In this document: piece after piece, positions 20,532 through 26,491 of the stretch | Layout of the letters: every line of letters starts with the position of its first letter | How positions within the stretch are numbered: position 1 is the first letter of the stretch | NCBI GenBank assembly: GCA_019649035.1 | Contig: BMAT01007483.1 | Location: 534,951-561,441, forward strand | DNA: 26,491 bases | From: Elysia marginata | Taxonomy: Eukaryota; Mollusca; Gastropoda; Plakobranchidae | Direction: 5' to 3' | Translations under genes and position numbers: made by a program | The notes under the pieces: model-generated | Told to the model about the DNA's origin: nothing | Database searches by the model: none | Seen by the model: the letters and a program-made list of their open reading frames with translations, nothing else

Positions 20532-21770
20532 TGCTCAATGGACACCTAAAGCCTGCTTCTATCCACTGCTAAATTCATGCCTTATATCTTTCACTCATAT
20601 ATGTTATGATAGATAAACTTCCTTGGAAGATCAGTTTAGAGGTATAAAATCTCTGAAAAAAGCACTGTGTTGTATGGAAATAAAAGAATATTCCTTACCC
20701 AGCAGTTTGAACAAAATTACTGCAGACTCCACCTATCAAATAGTGCAACGACACTGTATGCATTTTCCTTTTCATATTTCAGAAGCCTTGAGAGAGAACA
20801 AAATTTGTAATGTTTCAATTGAATGTTATTACTGAGAGCTTTATTACTTTCACCGAACAATATGTATTTAGAATAATATTGATATCTAATAAAGATCATG
20901 TTTTAGTGAAAACAAAATGCAGTTTTTTTTTTGCTCAGAAACTTTCTCATGCATTTTGTCCTGCTCATAATTATGTCTTCATAATTAAGCCTACCTTTAC
21001 AGTCATCGAATTCGGCTTTTTGAATATTAATAAAGCCATATTTTTATTTTGTAAGGCACAAATTCCCTTTTTCAAGAGCAATACTATAATGAATGGGCGG
21101 GGACAGGAATGCTTGTTTACACAAAAGACGTTGAAAAGCAAACATTGCTCTAAGCCTCTGAGCTCTAAATAAACAGGAGTAAGAAACATTAAACGTCTTC
21201 GTTGCCCTGTATTCAGAGATGTTTGCTTGGACAAACAAGACAGACCACTGACTGACTGTATGTACTGCTAAACAGTGCAGTTATAGTCAGGAACGACATA
21301 GTGAATATTTTATGAATAAAGATACTTAACGGCGGGTATTTCAGCTCTTACACGTTCTTTGGAAATTGATGTAGAGTATTACTTTACGCTAATAGCTCAG
21401 CTTGTGGGTTTTCCCGCCTCTTTCTCACTCACGTCTAATAGTTTATGCTTCTGTCCTATATTTTCTGACACTGTATATGTTTAGTTGTCTGTCTGCATTT
21501 TTGTGTGTCTTAATCTGACTTTGCATTACAGATAATTCTTATCTGAGCCCAGGTTTGTCTGTGCCATCTTTGACGTCTTTTTTATCTCCGCATCTCTCAA
21601 AAGCCTTCCTGTCGTCCATCTCTCTCTCTCTCTCTGTCAACCCTGTCCTCAAAATTCCTATCCCCCCACAAGTCTTAACATGTAGTATTTACAAAAGTAT
21701 CTATACCTAAAAATGATAAAGACAAGTTATGGAAACAAAGAATAGACGATCGTCCACTTTTAAGTTATTA
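20532..21770. other. AT-rich non-coding sequence
   Basis: No supported gene. Frames at 20623-20835, 20810-21172 and the two minus frames near 21000-21238 overlap each other and have no motif. A short TC run lies at 21619-21635. Confidence 0.5.
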
Positions 21771-21773
21771 TAC

Positions 21774-22115
21774 TTTATTGAAAAGACAGAAGGTGAAGAC
21801 GAGACCTCATCGTTTATCGATCCACGAGAAATTCTAGAACGAGCCGGCGGGCAGCAAGCAGATGGGGGAAGAGTAGAAGTCAAACTAAGGAGAATGCAAG
21901 TGCATTAAATTAATCATAAGCTATCAGTAACAATAGCCCTGCCCCTGACCTGGGACCTGGGACGGAATGAGAGGAGGCACGTCCTTACTGGCGACATAAT
22001 TAGACCCTGGAGACCAATACAGGAACAGATGGAGGGGGCGATCAAGCTTCCTCCGATGTCTTAGACAGAAGTGACCTTCGCTACAAGGACGACATAACGG
22101 CTTGAGATCTTAGTA
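21774..22115 (-). other. GC-enriched island ending in AATAAA on the minus strand
   Basis: The segment has raised G+C, two tandem CTGGGAC copies (CCTGGGACCTGGGAC near 21948) and no long open frame. Read on the minus strand it ends TTTTCAATAAAGTATAATAA, with the poly(A) signal at 21779-21774. It could be the 3' end of a retroelement, a solo LTR or an exonic 3' UTR. I found no clear terminal TG/CA with target duplication. Confidence 0.25.
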
Positions 22116-22487
22116 CAGTGCAATCTGTGTTTATCCTTCTGGATAAATCCGTTTTAATGCGCAAATAGTGGTTCATTATATTTGTTTGGTTTTGAGTTTT
22201 TACGCCGTTTCTGTTTCTACTTTTCACAAGAGCATTTTTTTCATTTCATTTCTAAGAGTTTTTACAATAACATTTTTCGTCTTTAAAATTATTTTCCCAA
22301 AAGGTAGTTATAGATCTATTTTGATATTTACATTTGAGTACTAAGAAATAAAGCAATGTAAATAATAAGTATTAGTCTATTTTCGTTTTCTTCAAATAGT
22401 TAAGGTAATAAAACTTTAAAAAAAACCACAAGACCAATCGTCCTTTAGTTACCATGCAGTTTCCACTAACATTTTTCTCCAACTTGA

Positions 22488-22580
22488 TTGCATAAAAAAC
22501 GAAACAAAACAAAACTAAAAAACACACACACCAAAAAAAAAACCAACCAAAAAACAAAAAAACAAAAAACAAACAGAACA
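22488..22580 (+). repeat. A/C-rich low-complexity tract
   Basis: AAAAC, CACACA and CCAAAAAAC motifs. On the minus strand this gives the F/L/V/C-rich hydrophobic stretch within the 179-codon frame 22372-22911, which is the main reason that frame looks membrane-like. Confidence 0.85.
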
Positions 22581-22745
22581 ACACTTCAAACCGAGTCAGA
22601 ACTATCAAAAGGCTTATCAGCCCCAAAATCACAATTATGTATGAGATCTCAAAATAACTTCCCAATCTCCCGGAATGCTCGTCCCCCCTCCCCCGCTCTA
22701 CTTTCTCAAGCGACATAGATCCTACAATACAAAAGTGTCCGTTAG

Positions 22746-22847
22746 CTAGAGAGAGTGGAAACCGCTTAACTATAATCCAGTTTATTCGATAAGTTACTAG
22801 AGAGTCTGGAAACCGCTTCACTATGGTCCAGTTTAATTCGATAAGCT
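22746..22847 (+). repeat. Tandem duplication, period about 51 bp
   Basis: CTAGAGAG…TGGAAACCGCTT…ACTAT…TCCAGTTTA…TTCGATAAG occurs twice: about 22746-22796 and 22797-22847. There are a few substitutions and a 1-bp indel. Translation of the minus strand gives the repeated phrase NWTIVKRFP / NWIIVKRFP. Confidence 0.85.
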
Positions 22848-22945
22848 CCAAATCTACATTTCGGCTGTACAACCTCATAATAATGGTCCTTTCCTTTGGC
22901 GGGTTGGCCATACTATGGCTAAGTATCAGTGGCGCACCGATTAAA

Positions 22946-23021
22946 CGGTTTTGATAAGTCTTTGCTTTCAGAAGGTGGCGTACCGGTTTTGATCAGTCTT
23001 TGCCTTCAGAAGGTGGCGTAC
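22946..23021 (+). repeat. Tandem duplication, period 38 bp
   Basis: Two 38-bp copies (22946-22983 and 22984-23021) run from CGGTTTTGAT to TTCAGAAGGTGGCGTAC and differ at two positions. This is a recent slippage or unequal-exchange product 100 bp from the previous, unrelated duplication. Confidence 0.93.
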
Positions 23022-24875
23022 CCGTGTGAAAGGGTGCAGGTGATATAATAAGGATAACAATGTATTCAAAGACTCCTAACCAGAAAGCTTACTTGACTTA
23101 ATGCATGCAGGTCATGAAAAAGGACAATAACTCCCAAGCTCTAACAACGGTTCTGCAAGACATGGGTGGGCCCATTCCCCCGATTCCTAAAAAAAACTCG
23201 AAGCTGTTGTTTGTTACACCGTGCGGCAAACAGCGAGTATCGACATTCAATAGCACTCACCCCCCTAAATGGCATCGATATGTTCATTGTTTTCCCACAC
23301 AGCTTGAAGCCTTTTATGGCACGCCCTAGTCTAAGCCGAATAATTTTTTTATTACAGCAAACCCGTTACAACTGAGCGAAATCGAGTTATATATATATAT
23401 ATATATCGATTGAGTTTTGAATATCGATCTGAGATTTGAGATGTTGGCAGTTAAGTCAAATTGATTTTTAAAAAGCGCATACATTTTAACATGTTGTAAA
23501 AACAGCAGTCAGTGAAAAAGTGAACACGTGCAAAATTAATATTTAAAGACGGTTATAAAGCCTCAAAGAAATATTGAAAATTACTGAGTAATTATAAACT
23601 ACAAACACGATTACTACAACGGGATCGACAGGACCAATTTGATGAATGTTTTTTTATCTTGTAGTGATTTAATGGGGTTATCCGTTTTTCTTTAAATTTA
23701 AAGAGTTTTGCATTTTTGGCGCACTGACAATGCATCCTCAGAAAGCAACAGCGTAAAAACATTATCTCAATCATCAAAACATCTATTTTTCAACAAAATG
23801 TATTATTAAATTTATTTCAAGAAATCTTACTCACAAACTTTTTTCGGTCTCTAAATGTTCACTGGACTAATTTCTCACATATGAATATGTATATAGGACG
23901 CAAAGTATAGGCAGGTGTGGATAAGACATGACTTTAATTCCATATGGTCTCTACTAGTTCTTCGACTTCCAACGTAATACTTGCTTTCACAAAAAACCCA
24001 TATTGGTAACGGCCATCGTCAATTAGTTTCATGTACTACTGCAGGCCGACCCAGTAAAACAAATTATTGTATATTTTCTGTATCCACTGGTATCACAAAG
24101 AATTATGCTTAAGATACTCGTAACAGGTGAAGCGAATCATGACACTGCGAATTTAATGGGATCGATATCTTGCTAGCTGTCAAAGTGTTCTGTTTACACA
24201 GACATAAACTTCATACAGCTGCATCAATATATCTGATTATATATCCAAAGCTAAATGTCGTGAATGTTATAGATGTAATACTTTCAAAGCTTTCAAAGGT
24301 GGTAACAGTTAAACAAATACAAATTTAAATCCAATGGAATGGCATAACGTTAGGAACCCCTATAAACCAGGGCGAATAGTCATCACAAAAAAAAAATCAC
24401 CAATATGATCAGTCTTAACATAATCATAAACTCGTGCACCAAGTTTTAATAGGCCTTATACGATATCAACTTAGCGACACCTTCACCAGTTTTAACCATT
24501 ATCTTTCATATAACTATTTCAAGTGCCTCGAAAATCCCTTGGGTGCTTTACCTGCCTATTTGAAGTTACAACTCAGTGTTGTTTTTAATTAAGGAAAAAC
24601 AATAATAACTTTTGGAACTCCTAGAAATAATATTTATTTCTCCCTATAACTGGTAAAACACTTGAAATTAAAATTAAATCCAAAATCTCTAGATTAACGA
24701 AACAAAACTAGATGTTAACATAGGGGTTATTGGCGCTCACACCAGAAAGAAAAAAAAATGAATGTAAAACGTTCACAAAACTCGACTTTGCACCTTATTG
24801 ACGCCACCATAATTTCAAATTGGTTTTTCCGAGTGAGCACCTATGAATTAAATATCTCCATGCAATATCATTTAC
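23022..24875. other. AT-rich non-coding sequence with a TA microsatellite
   Basis: About ten TA units sit at 23388-23407. An open plus frame of 74 codons (23105-23329, ending …THPPKWHRYVHCF… and a stop) crosses a slightly GC-richer patch but has no motif I recognise. Otherwise nothing is supported. Confidence 0.5.
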
Positions 24876-24963
24876 CATGAAGCACTGAGGTGTTCGATAC
24901 TGAGAGCTGAGCGATAAGCATTCTGAATGCCGCGACCAACACTGCTGGTAGCGACTCTCCCAT
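24876..24963 (-). other. Candidate first exon with signal-peptide-like start
   Basis: On the minus strand, ATGGGAGAG (24963) follows a GA-rich leader and opens 29 codons plus 1 nt, reading MGESLPAVLVAAFRMLIAQL…, to CATG|GTAAATG at 24876. The peptide has a hydrophobic core, and the donor is phase 1, the usual phase after signal-peptide exons. G+C is raised compared with the flanks and the ATG context is reasonable. No TATA box is evident. It would not splice in frame to the exon at 8009 (phase 0), so it would belong to another transcript. It may also be chance. Confidence 0.22.
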
Positions 24964-25170
24964 ACCCCTCTCTCCCTCTCTCCTCCCAATCTTTCTGTCT
25001 CTCTTTCTTCTCTACTCTTTCACGCGTAGCGGATCCTGACAAGTGCCACTAAAATTGAGGAGACTTTGCCAAGCTCGTGTGTGAGCGATGAAATTTGGCA
25101 ACAAAGGGCGCAAAGCCAGAAAAGAGAGGAGGAAAAGAAGGAGGGGGTGGAAAGAGGGAGGGAAGAGATA
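24964..25170 (+). repeat. Pyrimidine-rich then purine-rich low-complexity tracts
   Basis: CT-rich sequence (24966-25022) is followed by a unique segment, then a purine-only tract (about 25119-25168) of GAGGA, GGGGG and AGGGAGG. In the minus orientation the CT tract becomes the GA-rich leader of the candidate exon at 24876-24963. Confidence 0.75.
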
Positions 25171-25814
25171 ATGCGAGTGAACTAGGTGAACAAAGCGGTC
25201 TCTATTCATTCATAAAAACAAAGGATGTGACATGGTTGGATGTTTACATTGCTGCCAACCTTTTGTCACCGTGCATACATACTGTTTGATAATAAGAGGT
25301 CAGTGTGCTCATAGGATTCTCATAGGCGGAAACAGGAATATCATAATTAACGATACTATCCATATTATATCAATAATTAAAACTTGGTGAGCTTATTAAA
25401 CGGAATCTTAAGAGACTTATACGCGCAATTAAAGGCGTTTTGCGAAAAGCTTTGTGTCTAATACACATAAGGTCAGCTACAACGCAAATAATATTATGGA
25501 GTTTTTTCTGTTATACTGTCAATTATATTTACTGTTTAGATTTTATAGTCAAGTATTGTATAGCATCTGCTGAGAGTCGATATAAATAACCACATTGAAG
25601 TTACCATGACTGTAAAAAAATCATGAAAGTTTTTGCGTAACATCCGCTACATAGACATAAAGAAAGTATGCGAAACATTTTGACAACAAAACGATCACAC
25701 TTCATTCTGCTTGAAGACTCTAAGACCACAAGTAAAAAGAAAATTTATATACTTTAGAACTAATTAGCACCTTTATAAATTTATTTCTTTGCTTTTCGTC
25801 TCATTTTCTCCTAT
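25171..25814. other. AT-rich non-coding sequence
   Basis: Nothing supported. No repeat, splice pair or coding bias seen. Confidence 0.5.
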
Positions 25815-26230
25815 ATTTAGTGATCACGTCTCGTTGTTTTGTCCCTCACCGCTGGAAAGTTGTCCTGGGTTACCTCACAGATCCCTATCGTAATCAAGCC
25901 CCTCATTTCCCTCTCCATGACGCAGCTTCGTCCAGCTCGCTGCAGTCCGGTCAGTTTGATGATCGCGTGCCGAGCAGACGGGCCAGACAGGCGATTGAAC
26001 CTTATCTGCTTGCTATTCAAAGACCAGATATGGGAAGATATGGGAAGGTAGTCAGCAGGAAGCCGTGCCGAATCTGCTCAGGTATTCAGGTCATGAACCC
26101 GTCACCCGACAGGGCGTGGGATCGATACCTCTACATCACTGTCGAATGATAGGTGGCAGGCTCTGTGTGTGACTCCAAGACCGACACTCATCCAGGCTTA
26201 TCTAACCATCTTCTACCTCCTTGATCAAGA
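25815..26230 (-). other. GC- and CpG-enriched island with a candidate exon 25874-25999
   Basis: The richest G+C patch in the right half. On the minus strand a pyrimidine-containing stretch ending GAATAG (about 26001) is followed by an open frame (…RLSGPSARHAIIKLTGLQRA…, then MEREMRGLITIGICE) and GAG|GTAACC at 25874. The plus strand is also open for 109 codons (25820-26149), with a possible CAG|GTATTC donor near 26080. Neither product is recognised. Both strands being open is expected in GC-rich DNA, so coding is uncertain; a decayed transposon, exon or regulatory island are all possible. AGATATGGGA is directly repeated at about 26023-26043. Confidence 0.28.
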
Positions 26231-26337
26231 TCAATGGGTGAAATATTCCACATTACCAAACAAAACTGAACTAGAAATGTGGACACATCTTATTAATAAG
26301 TACCGGTAAAGAAAAAGTGAGAGGACGAATGTAATGT

Positions 26338-26358
26338 GTGTGTGAGAGAAAGAAAGAA

Positions 26359-26390
<32 letters not shown>
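26338..26390 (+). repeat. GAAA/GA microsatellite
   Basis: GTGTGTGTGAGAG leads into GAAA units and then about ten GA units. The S/L-rich minus frame 26231-26455 is its translation. Confidence 0.95.
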
Positions 26391-26468
26391 GTGAAGGAAT
26401 AGATAGGCATATAACTGTGTAGAGGAGAAATAGAAGATAAAGAAAAATGGTACAAGTATTAGTTGTAT

Positions 26469-26491
26469 CAGCAGCAGCAGCAGCAGCAGCA
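26469..26491 (+). repeat. CAG trinucleotide repeat cut by the window end
   Basis: At least seven CAG units run into the last base. Length and context beyond are unknown, so I cannot say whether it is coding (poly-Gln/Ala/Ser) or intronic. Confidence 0.93.

Noticed and set aside
22372-22911. 179-codon minus frame, longest in the window, with membrane-like stretch
   Set aside because: The hydrophobic part comes from an A/C-rich low-complexity tract and the N-terminal part from a 51-bp tandem duplication. No motif or splice support.
23105-23375. Plus-strand frames of 69-74 codons
   Set aside because: Overlapping frames without motif, start context or splice sites.
11400-26491. Upstream canonical dystrobrevin exons (EF-hand-like, ZZ zinc finger, EEHRLIARYA region)
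   Set aside because: No minus-strand frame with these motifs was found; RYQQCW near 24.94 kb superficially recalls the ZZ motif but lacks the Cys pairs.

Overview
The window looks like AT-rich nuclear DNA of an invertebrate animal. A mollusc is my best guess, from the density of TCTA/GATA, GA/CT and CAT microsatellites, a tRNA-headed SINE, a second SINE-type tail carrying GCGCTATATAAA, and intron-like sequence with no long open frame. The species call is inference. No bacterial or viral gene, CRISPR array, rRNA or functional tRNA is visible. The longest open frame is 179 codons and is explained by low-complexity sequence.

One conserved coding exon stands out: minus strand 7924-8009. It has a pyrimidine-rich 3' splice site and a CAG|GTAAAT donor, and it encodes 28 codons plus 2 nt. 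The peptide (…DSNQVQRELIAQLEAKNR) matches the start of the first coiled coil of dystrobrevin (human DANKQQRQLIAELENKNR), so I read most of the window as introns of a minus-strand dystrobrevin gene. The next exons probably lie left of position 1. Upstream canonical exons (EF-hand-like, ZZ) are not seen and may lie to the right.

About 3.2 kb upstream of that exon is a candidate internal promoter and first exon, also on the minus strand. An AP-1 site (11386-11392), an E-box (11366-11371) and a TATAAATA box (11337-11344) sit upstream of an initiator-like A at 11312, 32 nt from the start of the TATA box. A 17-codon upstream ORF follows, then three consecutive ATGs that open a 27-codon frame with about 96% G/C at third positions. 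It ends at CAG|GTAAATG, in the phase needed to splice onto the coiled-coil exon. Such a transcript would encode an N-terminally truncated, coiled-coil-only dystrobrevin. This is the most interesting lead in the window.

The coiled-coil exon lies between two inverted copies (626-1022 and 10762-11164) of a roughly 400-bp interspersed repeat that look about 85-90% identical by eye. The right copy starts at the splice donor of the alternative first exon and may supply that donor. Its far end carries a 14-bp inverted motif typical of small MITE-like elements.

Layout: 1-600 little; 626-1022 inverted repeat; 1.0-4.3 kb AT-rich with hairpins at 1437-1480 and a GC-rich nested palindrome at 2205-2345; 4.4-5.2 kb tetranucleotide satellite; 5.2-7.9 kb plain intron; 7.9-8.4 kb exon plus CAT repeat; 8.4-10.7 kb plain; 10.7-11.4 kb repeat, first exon and promoter; 12.4-15.3 kb simple repeats, one candidate plus-strand exon and a divergent direct duplication; 16.9-18.7 kb SINE tail and full SINE; 20.1-23.0 kb GA tract, GC-enriched islands and two adjacent tandem duplications; 24.9 and 25.9 kb two further minus-strand candidate exons; 26.3-26.5 kb GA and CAG repeats.
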